From the NCBI GenBank assembly GCA_020024325.1, contig JAHHTY010000004.1, positions 1-55,727 on the forward strand: 55,727 nt of DNA, in the 5' to 3' direction. Both the position numbers and the translations under genes were made by a program. This stretch comes from Negativibacillus sp. (GTDB taxonomy: Bacteria; Bacillota; Clostridia; Oscillospirales; Ruminococcaceae). Below the pieces are notes generated by a model. It searched no databases and was not told where the DNA came from. It worked only from the letters and a program-made list of their open reading frames with translations. This document shows positions 15,617-24,566 of the stretch, in pieces. The first letter of the stretch is position 1, and every line of letters starts with the position of its first letter.

Positions 15617-16819
15617 ATGGGAAAAGTTTTAATCATCGGATGCGGCGGCGTAGCCTCCGTTGCAATTCACAAATGCTGTCAAAACAGCGAAGTTTTTGAG
15701 GAACTCTGCATTGCCAGCCGCACCAAGTCAAAATGCGATGCTTTGAAAGAGAAACTCGAAGGCACCACTAAAACAAAAATTACTACTGCTCAGGTAGATG
15801 CAGATAATGTTGACGAGCTGATTGCTCTCATCAACGAGGTAAAACCGGATGTTGTCCTCAACCTCGCTCTGCCATATCAGGATCTGACCATCATGGACGC
15901 TTGTCTTGCTACCAAGACACACTATGTTGATACTGCAAACTATGAGCCGGAAGATACCGCTAAGTTTGAATACAGCTGGCAGTGGGCTTACCGTGAGCGT
16001 TTTGAAAAAGCCGGCATCACTGCTCTGTTGGGCAGCGGTTTTGACCCGGGTGTTACCAGCGTATTCTCCGCTTACGCACTCAAACATGAATTTGATGAAA
16101 TCAACTACATCGATATTCTGGACTGCAACGGCGGCGACCACGGTTATCCTTTTGCTACCAACTTTAACCCTGAAATCAACATCCGTGAAGTTTCCGCAAA
16201 AGGTTCCTACTGGGAAGATGGTCATTGGGTAGAAACCGAACCAATGGAAATCAAACGTGAATACAACTTTGAAGGTGTTGGACAGAAAGATATGTACCTG
16301 CTGCACCATGAAGAAATCGAAAGCCTTGCTTTAAACATTCCCGGCATCAAACGTATCCGTTTCTTCATGACCTTCGGTCAGAGCTACCTGACCCACCTGA
16401 AATGTCTGGAAAACGTTGGCATGACCTCTATCGAACCAATCATGTATGAAGGCAAAGAGATCATTCCTCTGCAGTTCCTTAAAGCCGTTCTTCCTGACCC
16501 ATCCTCTTTGGGCCCAAGAACCAAAGGTAAAACCAACATCGGTTGTATCTTCCGCGGCAAAAAAGACGGCAAAGATAAGACCTACTACCTCTACAACATC
16601 TGCGACCATCAGGAGTGCTACAAAGAAGTTGGCTCTCAGGCTGTCGCATACACCACCGGTGTTCCGGCTATGATCGGTGCTATGATGGTAATGACTGGAA
16701 AATGGAACAAACCAGGCGTACACAACATGGAAGAGTTTGATCCGGATCCGTTCATGGATGCTCTGAACAAATGGGGACTTCCTTGGAGAGAAGACCGTGA
16801 CCCGGTACTGGTAGACTAA
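15617..16819 (+). CDS. Carboxynorspermidine/carboxyspermidine dehydrogenase
   Basis: A 400-residue protein of the saccharopine dehydrogenase family. The N-terminal Rossmann motif IIGCGGVAS spans about residues 5-13. The segments NLALPYQD and HYVDTANYEP, and later GSGFDPGVTSVFSAYA, are typical of the carboxynorspermidine dehydrogenase branch. It condenses aspartate semialdehyde with a diamine and reduces the imine with NADPH. The decarboxylase that acts on its product follows with a 1-bp overlap. The start at 15617 has AGGAGG 10 bp upstream; the open frame extends to 15596 without a better start. The abundant common codons suggest good expression. Confidence 0.93.
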   Translation: MGKVLIIGCGGVASVAIHKCCQNSEVFEELCIASRTKSKCDALKEKLEGTTKTKITTAQVDADNVDELIALINEVKPDVVLNLALPYQDLTIMDACLATKTHYVDTANYEPEDTAKFEYSWQWAYRERFEKAGITALLGSGFDPGVTSVFSAYALKHEFDEINYIDILDCNGGDHGYPFATNFNPEINIREVSAKGSYWEDGHWVETEPMEIKREYNFEGVGQKDMYLLHHEEIESLALNIPGIKRIRFFMTFGQSYLTHLKCLENVGMTSIEPIMYEGKEIIPLQFLKAVLPDPSSLGPRTKGKTNIGCIFRGKKDGKDKTYYLYNICDHQECYKEVGSQAVAYTTGVPAMIGAMMVMTGKWNKPGVHNMEEFDPDPFMDALNKWGLPWREDRDPVLVD

Positions 16820-17952
16820 TGGAAAAAATTTGTCTTGAATCCTTTCCAACCCCCTATTTTTTGGTGGATGAAAACAGACTGCGTCACAATCTCTCCATTT
16901 TAAAATCGGTGTGTGACCGCAGCGGATGCAAGATTCTTCTGGCACAAAAGGCATTCTCGATGTATTCGGTTTATCCTGTCATTCGGGAATACCTTGCCGG
17001 AACCACAGCCAGCGGCTTGTTTGAGGCAAGACTGGGCCACGAAGAATTTGGCGGAGAAACCCATGTTTTTTCCCCTGCTTTTCGTGAAGAAGAATTTTGC
17101 GACCTGCTTTCCTATGCCGATGACTTTGTCTTTAACTCCCCTGCCCAGCTCAAAAAATATGGACAGCGAGCAAAAGATGCAGGAAAATCGGTAGGGCTGC
17201 GTGTCAATCCAGAGTGCTCCACCCAAGACGGTCATGCAATCTATGACCCATGCTCCCCGGGTTCCCGCCTGGGAACCACCCTTGCAAATTTTGACGAATC
17301 ACTTCTTTCTCTTTTAGATGGACTGCACTTCCACACCTTATGCGAGCAGAACTCGGACGATTTGGAAACAACCGCAAAAGCCTTTGAAGAAAAATTCGGA
17401 AAATATCTGCATGGCTTAAAATGGATTAACTTTGGCGGCGGACACCACATCACCCGCCCAGACTATGACATCGAGCGTCTGATTTCGGTAATCAACCACT
17501 TCCGTGATACCTATGGTGTACAGGTTTATCTGGAACCGGGTGAAGCAGTGGTTTACCACGCCGGATTTATGGTAACCAGCGTTCTGGAAACGCTGCACAA
17601 CTCGATGGACATTGCTCTTCTGGACACCTCTGCTGCGTGTCATATGCCGGACGTGTTGGAAATGCCTTATCGTCCACCTCTAAAAAACAGTGGTGAGCCA
17701 AATGAAAAAGCCTACACCTACCGTCTGGGCGGCCCTACCTGCCTTGCCGGAGATGTAATCGGTGATTATTCGTTTGATAATCCTCTTGCAGAGGGCGACA
17801 AGCTCGTTTTTGAGGATATGGCACTTTATACCATGGTAAAAACCAATACCTTTAATGGTATGCCTTTACCCTCTATCCTATGGAGAGATCTTTCCGGACA
17901 GGGCTGGCTGGTACGTCAATTTAGCTATGAGGATTTTAAATCCAGATTATAA
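16819..17952 (+). CDS. nspC: Carboxynorspermidine/carboxyspermidine decarboxylase
   Basis: A 377-residue fold-III (alanine-racemase-like) PLP decarboxylase that turns carboxyspermidine or carboxynorspermidine into spermidine or norspermidine. The N-terminus has TPYFLVDE and the PLP lysine in LLAQKAFSM (Lys44). NFGGGHHITRPDYD (about residues 209-222) and the later LGGPTCLAGD segment are characteristic of NspC. Its start codon overlaps the stop of the dehydrogenase gene (TAATG). It closes the polyamine operon, which is ended by a strong terminator 11 bp further on. Confidence 0.95.
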   Translation: MEKICLESFPTPYFLVDENRLRHNLSILKSVCDRSGCKILLAQKAFSMYSVYPVIREYLAGTTASGLFEARLGHEEFGGETHVFSPAFREEEFCDLLSYADDFVFNSPAQLKKYGQRAKDAGKSVGLRVNPECSTQDGHAIYDPCSPGSRLGTTLANFDESLLSLLDGLHFHTLCEQNSDDLETTAKAFEEKFGKYLHGLKWINFGGGHHITRPDYDIERLISVINHFRDTYGVQVYLEPGEAVVYHAGFMVTSVLETLHNSMDIALLDTSAACHMPDVLEMPYRPPLKNSGEPNEKAYTYRLGGPTCLAGDVIGDYSFDNPLAEGDKLVFEDMALYTMVKTNTFNGMPLPSILWRDLSGQGWLVRQFSYEDFKSRL

Positions 17953-17962
17953 TGTAAAATTT

Positions 17963-17995
17963 ACACCCGAACGAAATTCGTTCGGGTGTTTTTAT
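17963..17995 (+). terminator. Terminator of the polyamine operon
   Basis: A near-perfect stem of 11-13 bp, arms starting ACACCCGAACG at 17963 and ending CGTTCGGGTGT at 17989, followed by a T-run. Confidence 0.92.
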
Positions 17996-18136
17996 ACCTA
18001 TAAATCCGTATACAGAAAATGGAGCATTTTGCAGAGAAAAATAATATGGGAAATCATCATAGATTTAGCCCCTTAGAAAGCAAATATGGTAAAAATGGAA
18101 AACATTGGTTTTAGATAAGTACTGATTAAAACAGCT

Positions 18137-18310
18137 ATGCAAAACGGCGACAAAATTTATATACTTAAAGAGGAATTAAATCCAGCAATCTCTAATCCGG
18201 ATTGCGATAAAATGATATTTTGCAAAACATATAAAGGGCAAAATATAATGGTGTCTTTGTTTAAAGTGCGAGTTATAAAAATCCTAATAACAAAAGGAGC
18301 ATACCAGTGA
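18137..18310 (+). CDS. Small open reading frame, doubtful
   Basis: A 57-codon open frame beginning MQNGDKIYILKEELNPA and ending in ITKGAYQ. It has no visible ribosome binding site, signal peptide or membrane segment and I recognise no family. Its stop falls within the terminator hairpin near fbp. It may be a fragment of a decayed gene rather than a real one. Confidence 0.2.
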   Translation: MQNGDKIYILKEELNPAISNPDCDKMIFCKTYKGQNIMVSLFKVRVIKILITKGAYQ

Positions 18311-18325
18311 GATATGCTCCTTTTA
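18293..18325. terminator. Terminator hairpin next to the fbp stop
   Basis: AAAGGAGCATA and TATGCTCCTTT arms with a 9-nt loop, 25 bp past the fbp stop on the - strand. A-rich and T-rich flanks on either side make it usable in both directions. Confidence 0.75.
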
Positions 18326-18349
18326 TTATGACGCTAAAAAATCTTGCCG

Positions 18350-20248
18350 TTAATCTTTTGTAGGAATCAGCCCTTCCCGATAGGCGGTGAGCAAATCTTC
18401 CAAGTCCGCAATCTGCTCCTTGAGCTTTTCTCCGGTATCGGTATCTCCCACCATTGCACGCTTTTTCAGCGTGACTATTTGCTGAGATTCGGAATCAATA
18501 TCCAAATTTTCAGACAGGGCTGCCTCCATGCCCTGAAATGGCTGATGGGATTTTAACCTCATTCCGTGGGAGTTGAAAATCAAGGTGTATCCTGCAATTC
18601 CCGTGGTCTTTTGATAAGCCTTGCAGAATCCGCCGTCGATAACAATTAAACGTCCATTTGCTTTCAATGGGCTTTCTCCCTGTTTAACATGAATTGGTGT
18701 ATGTCCGTTAATGATGTGGGACTCCTCAGAATAAAGACCGAATTCTCGCAGCAGCATACGACATACCGGCTCAGAATCCTGATAGCGATAATATGGATTC
18801 TTTGGCTCCTGCCATGTGGACTCATCTTCGATAAAGGCACGCTCAAATGTTTTAACCACTCTGCCGGACAAAGGGGAATTGCTTCCGCACCACAAATACC
18901 ACATAAAATCCAAACATTCCTGGGTGCGGTGGCTGGAAAAATATGCTTTTCTTGCCATGCTGTCTGCATAGTCCATATAGCTTTTGCCCTGATAGATGCG
19001 ACCGTCAAAGCACAAAGCTTTCAGGTTTCCGTCCTCATCCAGCGGCACACAACCATGGAACAACAGATTCCCATTAAAACATTTATACATGCTGCCGTGG
19101 TTATACAAAAAGGTAACGTGCCGATTGAGCTGTTCGCTTTCACAAAACAGCTGCTGCAATTCGTCCATAATTTCCCGTTCTGCCGGGTCCAGTGCATATG
19201 GGTCCATTGGGTTGATGGTTGGAAATTTCTTTTCTTTAAGAGGGTGAACTTTTCCGTTAATCTCGATCGTTGCATTATCAAAATCAACCTGTTCCAACAA
19301 CAATCTCTCCTGCATACAATAATCCGGATTGCGGCGAATGATTTGACCTTCCAGCTTAAAGAGAATAATTGAAATTGCTTTTTTTGCTGCCTTTGTCGGG
19401 TCCGGCTCATCGTACATTTTTTCAGCAAACAAAACCAGCGGACGCAGGCTGATTCCATATCCCTGTTCCAAAACAGAGATATTGTTATAGGACAGGCAAT
19501 TTTTTACAACTGCGGCAATACAAGCCTGACTTCCGCAGGCAGCTCCCATCCACAAAATGTCGTGATTGCCCCATTCAATATCTAACGAATGATGTTCCAT
19601 CAGCATATTCAAAATGGCATCGGGACGCTCGCCTCGGTCAAAAATATCCCCCACAATATGCAGGTGGTCCACCGCAAGACGCTTAATCAGGCTGGCAAGT
19701 GCAATAATAAAATCATCACCTTCACCCAAACGCAGCAAAGTATCAATAATCTTTTGATGGTAAAGCAGCTGATTATTGTCCTCGTCTTGCTGTGCATGAA
19801 GCAGCTCATCCAAAATATAGCTGTACTCAAAAGGCATTGCCTTTCTAACCTTGGAACGAGTGTACTTGGAAGAAAGCATCTTTGCAAGGTCAATCAGTTT
19901 TTGCAGGGTAAAACGATACCATTCCTCTGTACATCTTCCCTCGTCCTTAATTTTTTCCAGTTTTTCCTCCGGATAATAAATCAATGTACATAGACTGGAA
20001 CGCTCTTTTGGGGTTAAGATGTCATCAAAAATCATATCGACCTTTTCACGAATAACTCCTGCGGAGTTGTTGAGGATATGATAAAATGCCCCATATTCCC
20101 CATGCAGGTCACTCATAAAATGCTCTGTTCCCTTTGGCAGGTTCAAAATTGCCTGAAGGTTAATGATTTCCGTACATACCTGCTGTCTGGTTCGGTACTT
20201 TTCTGACAGCAGTCTTAAAAATTTAACACGGTCATCAGTAATACTCAT
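18350..20248 (-). CDS. fbp: Class III fructose-1,6-bisphosphatase
   Basis: A protein of about 632 residues matching the large Firmicutes-specific class III FBPase (Bacillus YydE/Fbp type). It dephosphorylates fructose-1,6-bisphosphate for gluconeogenesis. The N-terminal part has MSDLHGEYGAF, HIVGDIFDRGERPDA and EWGNHD, the metallophosphatase ligand motifs. Near the C-terminus are INGHTPIHVKQGE and VIDGGFCKAYQ. I prefer the ATG at 20248, preceded by GAGGTG and CGGAAAA, over an in-frame GTG at 20263. It follows secA on the same strand but a terminator separates them. Confidence 0.95.
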   Translation of the reverse strand: MSITDDRVKFLRLLSEKYRTRQQVCTEIINLQAILNLPKGTEHFMSDLHGEYGAFYHILNNSAGVIREKVDMIFDDILTPKERSSLCTLIYYPEEKLEKIKDEGRCTEEWYRFTLQKLIDLAKMLSSKYTRSKVRKAMPFEYSYILDELLHAQQDEDNNQLLYHQKIIDTLLRLGEGDDFIIALASLIKRLAVDHLHIVGDIFDRGERPDAILNMLMEHHSLDIEWGNHDILWMGAACGSQACIAAVVKNCLSYNNISVLEQGYGISLRPLVLFAEKMYDEPDPTKAAKKAISIILFKLEGQIIRRNPDYCMQERLLLEQVDFDNATIEINGKVHPLKEKKFPTINPMDPYALDPAEREIMDELQQLFCESEQLNRHVTFLYNHGSMYKCFNGNLLFHGCVPLDEDGNLKALCFDGRIYQGKSYMDYADSMARKAYFSSHRTQECLDFMWYLWCGSNSPLSGRVVKTFERAFIEDESTWQEPKNPYYRYQDSEPVCRMLLREFGLYSEESHIINGHTPIHVKQGESPLKANGRLIVIDGGFCKAYQKTTGIAGYTLIFNSHGMRLKSHQPFQGMEAALSENLDIDSESQQIVTLKKRAMVGDTDTGEKLKEQIADLEDLLTAYREGLIPTKD

Positions 20249-20295
20249 TTTTCCGAATAACACCTCACTTTTTTATTTTATATCTGTCAATAAAT

Positions 20296-20348
20296 AAAAA
20301 AATCGGAAGCAAAACAAGACCAATTTTATAGACCTTTTTACTTCCGAT
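20296..20348 (-). terminator. Terminator after secA
   Basis: ATCGGAAG (20302-20309) pairs with CTTCCGAT (20341-20348). On the - strand this is followed by a run of T at 20296-20301. Confidence 0.7.
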
Positions 20349-20375
20349 AATTTTTATCTACTGCTCAAGGACGGA

Positions 20376-23126
20376 TTATTGTTTTCCGCAGCAGTTTTTA
20401 TATTTTTTGCCGCTGCCACATGGACACGGATCATTTCTTCCCACTTTTTTGCCCTGACGTTTAATGGTAGCAGGAGCTACTGTTCCGTCGGAACTGGTGG
20501 AAGTTGGTTTTGCAACCTGTTCACGTTTAGGAGCTTCCTGTACCTGATTTGCTCCCGGTTTACGGAATGGAGCCAACAGCAAAATCTTAACGGTTTCCTC
20601 ACGGATGCCTGCAACCATCTCGTCGAACATATCGAAACCTTCGATACGGTACTCAACAACAGGGTCTTTCTGTCCATAGGAACGCAGAGAGATACCTTTT
20701 TTGAGCTCATCCATTGCATCGATGTGATCCATCCACTTTGTATCTACTTGTTTGAGCAGAACAACACGCTCCAGCTCACGGGTGATATTTTCACCCAGCT
20801 CTGCCTCACGTTTTTCATACAGCTCATGAACTTTTTCTTTGATCTGGTCTGCCAGAACTTTTTTATCCAGATTTTTCAGTTCTTCATCTTTTACTTCCAG
20901 CAGAGAATCTGCAATAATACCAATAAAGTAGTTGCGGAAGCCTTCCATATTCCAATGTTCCGGCTCTACACCTTCCGGCATATACATAGCAATAGCAGAA
21001 TCTACTGTTTCGTCCATCATGGAAATGATAGAATCTTTCAGGTTTTCGCCATCCAGAACTTTATTGCGCTGACCATAGATGATTTCACGCTGTTTGTTCA
21101 TAACATCGTCAAACTGCAATACATTCTTACGAATACCAAAGTTTCTGCCCTCGATTTTGCTCTGTGCATTTTCGATGGTGTTGGTGAGGATCTTGTTTTC
21201 AATCGGCATGTTTTCGTCGATCTTTAAGGAATCCATCATCGCATTGATGCGGTCACCGCCAAACAATCTCATCAGGTCATCTTCCAAAGAGAGGAAGAAT
21301 CTGGAGCAGCCCGGGTCACCCTGACGTCCGGAACGTCCGCGCAGCTGGTTGTCGATACGTCTGGATTCATGACGCTCTGTACCAACGATAAACAAACCGC
21401 CTGCTTCTTTTACCTTTTCTGCTTCCGGACGCAGCTTCTCTTTAAACTCTTTAGAAAGCTCGGTAAAGCGTTTGCGTGCTTCGATAATTTCCTCATTATC
21501 GGTATCACCGAAACCGGTTGCTTCTACGATAAGCTCCTCATAGTAGCCTTCTTTTCTCATCTGGTTCTTTGCCAGATATTCTGCGTTACCGCCCAGCATA
21601 ATATCGGTACCACGACCTGCCATGTTGGTTGCAATAGTAACTGCACCATACTGACCTGCCTGTGCAACAATTTCAGCCTCTTTTTCATGGTATTTTGCAT
21701 TCAATACCTGGTGTTTGATTCCGTGACGTTTAAGCAGTGCGCTCAGACGTTCGGAGTTTTCAATCGAAACAGTACCAACCAGAACAGGCTGACCTTTTTC
21801 GTGGCACTCTTTTACCTGCTCAACTACGGCGTTAAATTTGCCGTTTTCGGTTTTATAAACAACGTCGGACAAATCCTTACGGATAACCGGTTTGTTGGTT
21901 GGAATTTCGATAACGTCCATACCGTAGATTTCACGGAACTCCTGCTCTTCAGTCATTGCAGTACCGGTCATACCGGAAAGCTTTTCATACATGCGGAACA
22001 GATTCTGGTATGTGATGGTTGCAAGCGTTTTGGATTCACGTTTTACCTCTACGCCTTCTTTTGCCTCGATAGCCTGGTGCAGACCCTCGCTGTAACGGCG
22101 GCCGTTCATGATACGACCGGTAAATTCATCGACAATCATAACCTCATCATCTTTTACAACGTAGTTAATATCACGCTGCATGGTTCCATGAGCTTTGATT
22201 GCCTGATTGATATGGTGCTGAATGGTGGAGTTTTCCATGTCCATCAGGTTTTCCAGACCAAAATATTCCTCTGCTTTTTTAACACCGGATTTTGTCAGTG
22301 TTGCGGTCTTTGCCTTTTCATCCACAATGTAGTCGGCATCAATAACATCATCGTGCTCTTCTTTATCGTCCAGTTCTTTGACCTTATACATTTTAAGGGT
22401 TCTTGCAAAACGGTCAGCAATCTTATACATATCGGTGGATTTATCGCCTCTGCCGGAAATAATCAGAGGGGTTCTTGCCTCATCAATCAAGATGGAGTCA
22501 ACCTCATCGACCACCGCATAGTAATGACCGCGCTGCACACGGTTTTCTTTATAAATCTGCATATTGTCACGCAGATAGTCAAAACCAAACTCGTTGTTGG
22601 TTCCATAGGTAATGTCTGCTTGATAAGCTTTTTGACGGTCAGATGGCTCAATATCATGGATAACCAAACCAACGGTAAGACCTAACCAACGGTAAACCTT
22701 ACCCATCTCTTCCGAGTCACGTTTTGCAAGGTAGTCGTTGACGGTAACAACATGAACACCTTTGCCTGTCAATGCATTCAGGTATACCGGCAAAGTAGCA
22801 ACCAGAGTTTTACCTTCACCGGTCTTCATCTCTGCAATACGTCCCTGATGCAGCACAATACCACCGATAACCTGTACAGGGAAATGTTTGAGTCCCAGCA
22901 CACGCCATGCAGCCTCACGACAGGTTGCAAATGCTTCCGGCAAAATGTCGTCCAAAGTTTCGCCGTTATTCAGACGCTCTTTGAGTTTTGGAGTCATTGC
23001 CTTGAGTTCCTGATCGGTCATTTTGCTGAATTGTTCGTCCAACGCCAACACTTTATCTCGAATCGGATAGATTCTTTTGAGTTCTCTTTCGGAATATGTT
23101 CCGAAAATTTTATCCATCAATCCCAT
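20376..23126 (-). CDS. secA: Preprotein translocase ATPase subunit SecA
   Basis: A 916-residue SecA, full length for the family, which drives proteins through the SecYEG channel. Visible motifs are the Walker A MKTGEGKTL, the DEVDSILIDEART box, the preprotein crosslinking domain after it, helicase motifs TNMAGRGTDI and GRSGRQGDPG in the second nucleotide-binding domain, and a C-terminal SEC-C zinc site CPCGSGKKYKNCC. The start was set to the ATG at 23126 (MGLMDKIFG) since GAGGTG lies about 10 bp upstream; the open frame begins at 23144, but that region overlaps the ribosome binding site. It is the single housekeeping secA as far as the window shows. Confidence 0.98.
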   Translation of the reverse strand: MGLMDKIFGTYSERELKRIYPIRDKVLALDEQFSKMTDQELKAMTPKLKERLNNGETLDDILPEAFATCREAAWRVLGLKHFPVQVIGGIVLHQGRIAEMKTGEGKTLVATLPVYLNALTGKGVHVVTVNDYLAKRDSEEMGKVYRWLGLTVGLVIHDIEPSDRQKAYQADITYGTNNEFGFDYLRDNMQIYKENRVQRGHYYAVVDEVDSILIDEARTPLIISGRGDKSTDMYKIADRFARTLKMYKVKELDDKEEHDDVIDADYIVDEKAKTATLTKSGVKKAEEYFGLENLMDMENSTIQHHINQAIKAHGTMQRDINYVVKDDEVMIVDEFTGRIMNGRRYSEGLHQAIEAKEGVEVKRESKTLATITYQNLFRMYEKLSGMTGTAMTEEQEFREIYGMDVIEIPTNKPVIRKDLSDVVYKTENGKFNAVVEQVKECHEKGQPVLVGTVSIENSERLSALLKRHGIKHQVLNAKYHEKEAEIVAQAGQYGAVTIATNMAGRGTDIMLGGNAEYLAKNQMRKEGYYEELIVEATGFGDTDNEEIIEARKRFTELSKEFKEKLRPEAEKVKEAGGLFIVGTERHESRRIDNQLRGRSGRQGDPGCSRFFLSLEDDLMRLFGGDRINAMMDSLKIDENMPIENKILTNTIENAQSKIEGRNFGIRKNVLQFDDVMNKQREIIYGQRNKVLDGENLKDSIISMMDETVDSAIAMYMPEGVEPEHWNMEGFRNYFIGIIADSLLEVKDEELKNLDKKVLADQIKEKVHELYEKREAELGENITRELERVVLLKQVDTKWMDHIDAMDELKKGISLRSYGQKDPVVEYRIEGFDMFDEMVAGIREETVKILLLAPFRKPGANQVQEAPKREQVAKPTSTSSDGTVAPATIKRQGKKVGRNDPCPCGSGKKYKNCCGKQ

Positions 23127-23385
23127 GTTATTTTTACACCTCATTTATTAAAAGCCATTGCTCAAAAGCAGTACTTTGGGAAAATTATATTATCGCTTTT
23201 TCAGCGGTCTAACAGACCTCTATTTTTTATAAGAAAAAACAGATAGCATATCTATGTTATTGTACCTCGATAAACACCGTTTTGTCAAACCTTACACTGT
23301 GCTTTCTTTAAATAATTTGTGTCTATTTTTAAAATTATACCCTGTGGATGTCAAACTTTGAAGAAATCCATCTGTGCACATAAAA

Positions 23386-23419
23386 AAGCAGCAGAAAAGA
23401 AGTTTCTTTTCTGCTGCTT
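23386..23419. terminator. Terminator after the small unknown gene
   Basis: A 16-bp perfect stem (23386-23401 with 23404-23419) directly past the stop of the - strand gene at 23423, with a run of A before it that reads as T on the - strand. Confidence 0.85.
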
Positions 23420-23422
23420 AAA

Positions 23423-23644
23423 CTACTTCAGTTCGATGGTATATTCAAAGCCATACTCTGCCTGCAAAACCTTTACTTGCTCCTCGTTGTCCTCGATGAA
23501 GCTTGGAGTATAAACAGATTTACCCTGTTTTTTGTAAGCTTCCAAAATAGCTTCTAATTTTTCCCAGCATTCATCGCGTCTTTCTTCTGCGGTGTTCTCC
23601 AGGTTGATAACAAATTCTCTGTGTTTTGGAATTCTGGCTTTCAT
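23423..23644 (-). CDS. Small conserved-looking protein of unknown function
   Basis: A 73-residue, highly charged, probably cytoplasmic protein. It reads as an alpha-helical segment (RRDECWEKLEAILEAYKKQG, about residues 22-41) followed by a short strand region ending in YGFEYTIELK. No motif identifies it. It has a proper AAAGGAC ribosome binding site, its own strong terminator and clean spacing from both neighbours (sirtuin upstream, secA downstream), so I take it as a real gene. Function unknown. Confidence 0.65.
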   Translation of the reverse strand: MKARIPKHREFVINLENTAEERRDECWEKLEAILEAYKKQGKSVYTPSFIEDNEEQVKVLQAEYGFEYTIELK

Positions 23645-23746
23645 AATTTCCCAATGTCCTTTCTGTTGGTTAAACTTCCTCTTTATTTTACCTTTTCAAA
23701 GGGAAGTCGTCAAGTCAAAATCCTGATTTCCTGCAATGCTTTTGCG

Positions 23747-24487
23747 TTATTTTATCGCTTCTTCCAATACCTTGCCAATGCTGTCACGGATGATTAAAGA
23801 AGCTCTGCGGTCATAAGGGGTTGCTGTCTTGTTAATCAGCACAAGTTCTCTGCCGCCATAGTATTGCAGCAACCCGGCAGCCGGGTAAACTGCAAGTGAG
23901 GTTCCGCCCACTATCATCAAATCCGCAGACTCAATGCTGCGAATTGATTTTTGCAGCACATTGCCGTCCAGACTTTCTTCATACAGCACCACATCCGGCT
24001 TGATAATACCGCCGCAGCTGCATTTGGGAATACCTTTACCCTTCCATTGCAGCATCTCATTCAGTGTATATTTTTTACCGCAATGCAGGCAGGTGTTGTG
24101 ATGGACGCTGCCATGCAGCTCGTACACCCTTTTGCTGCCTGCTTGCTGGTGTAAACCGTCAATGTTCTGGGTAATCACCGCAGCCAGCTTTCCTTGCTGT
24201 TCTAATTTTGCCAAAGCCACATGGGCAGGATTTGGCTTTGCATTAGGATAGACCATTTTATCAAAATAATATTGATAAAACATCTCTGGATTTCTTCTGA
24301 AAAAGGTATGGCTAAGCATTGTTTCCGGTGGATAGGGGTAGTGTTTTTCCTGCTTATCGCTGTATAACCCCTCATCGCTTCGGAAATCCGGTATCTGCGA
24401 TTCGGTCGAAACTCCTGCACCGCCAAAAAAAGCAATGCGGTGGCTTTGTTGTATCAATTTTGATAATCGGGCAATTGCTTCGGTCAT
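23747..24487 (-). CDS. SIR2-family NAD-dependent protein deacylase (sirtuin)
   Basis: A 246-residue sirtuin that removes acyl groups from lysines using NAD. The NAD-binding GAGVSTESQIPDFRS is near residues 23-37, TQNIDGLHQQAGS near 107-119, and the catalytic histidine in ELHGS follows. The zinc ribbon is complete: CLHC, then CSCGG. KPDVVLYEE and GTSLAVYPA (cofactor pocket) are also present. It lacks the Arg/Tyr pair in the standard spacing that would mark it as a desuccinylase with certainty, so acyl preference is left open. AAAGGAG lies upstream of the ATG. htpG is upstream on the same strand. Confidence 0.95.
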   Translation of the reverse strand: MTEAIARLSKLIQQSHRIAFFGGAGVSTESQIPDFRSDEGLYSDKQEKHYPYPPETMLSHTFFRRNPEMFYQYYFDKMVYPNAKPNPAHVALAKLEQQGKLAAVITQNIDGLHQQAGSKRVYELHGSVHHNTCLHCGKKYTLNEMLQWKGKGIPKCSCGGIIKPDVVLYEESLDGNVLQKSIRSIESADLMIVGGTSLAVYPAAGLLQYYGGRELVLINKTATPYDRRASLIIRDSIGKVLEEAIK

Positions 24488-24566
24488 ACGGTTTGCTCCT
24501 TTCCTCTTCAGCTTCTTTCCTCAACAAGGAAACATTTTGTTCTGCCGGCGGTTATTTTTATTTTCT

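Larger units (their letters stand above)
17996..18349. other. AT-rich spacer with possible gene remnants
   Basis: Between the polyamine operon terminator and fbp there is no recognisable gene. It contains two short open stretches on the + strand, a 22-codon one beginning near 18048 and the 57-codon one annotated separately, neither with a good ribosome binding site. They may be the remains of a decayed gene. A hairpin at 18293-18325 lies next to the fbp stop. Confidence 0.5.

Noticed and set aside
21369..22685. 438-codon open frame on the + strand
   Set aside because: Antisense to secA, with implausible composition; secA is certain.
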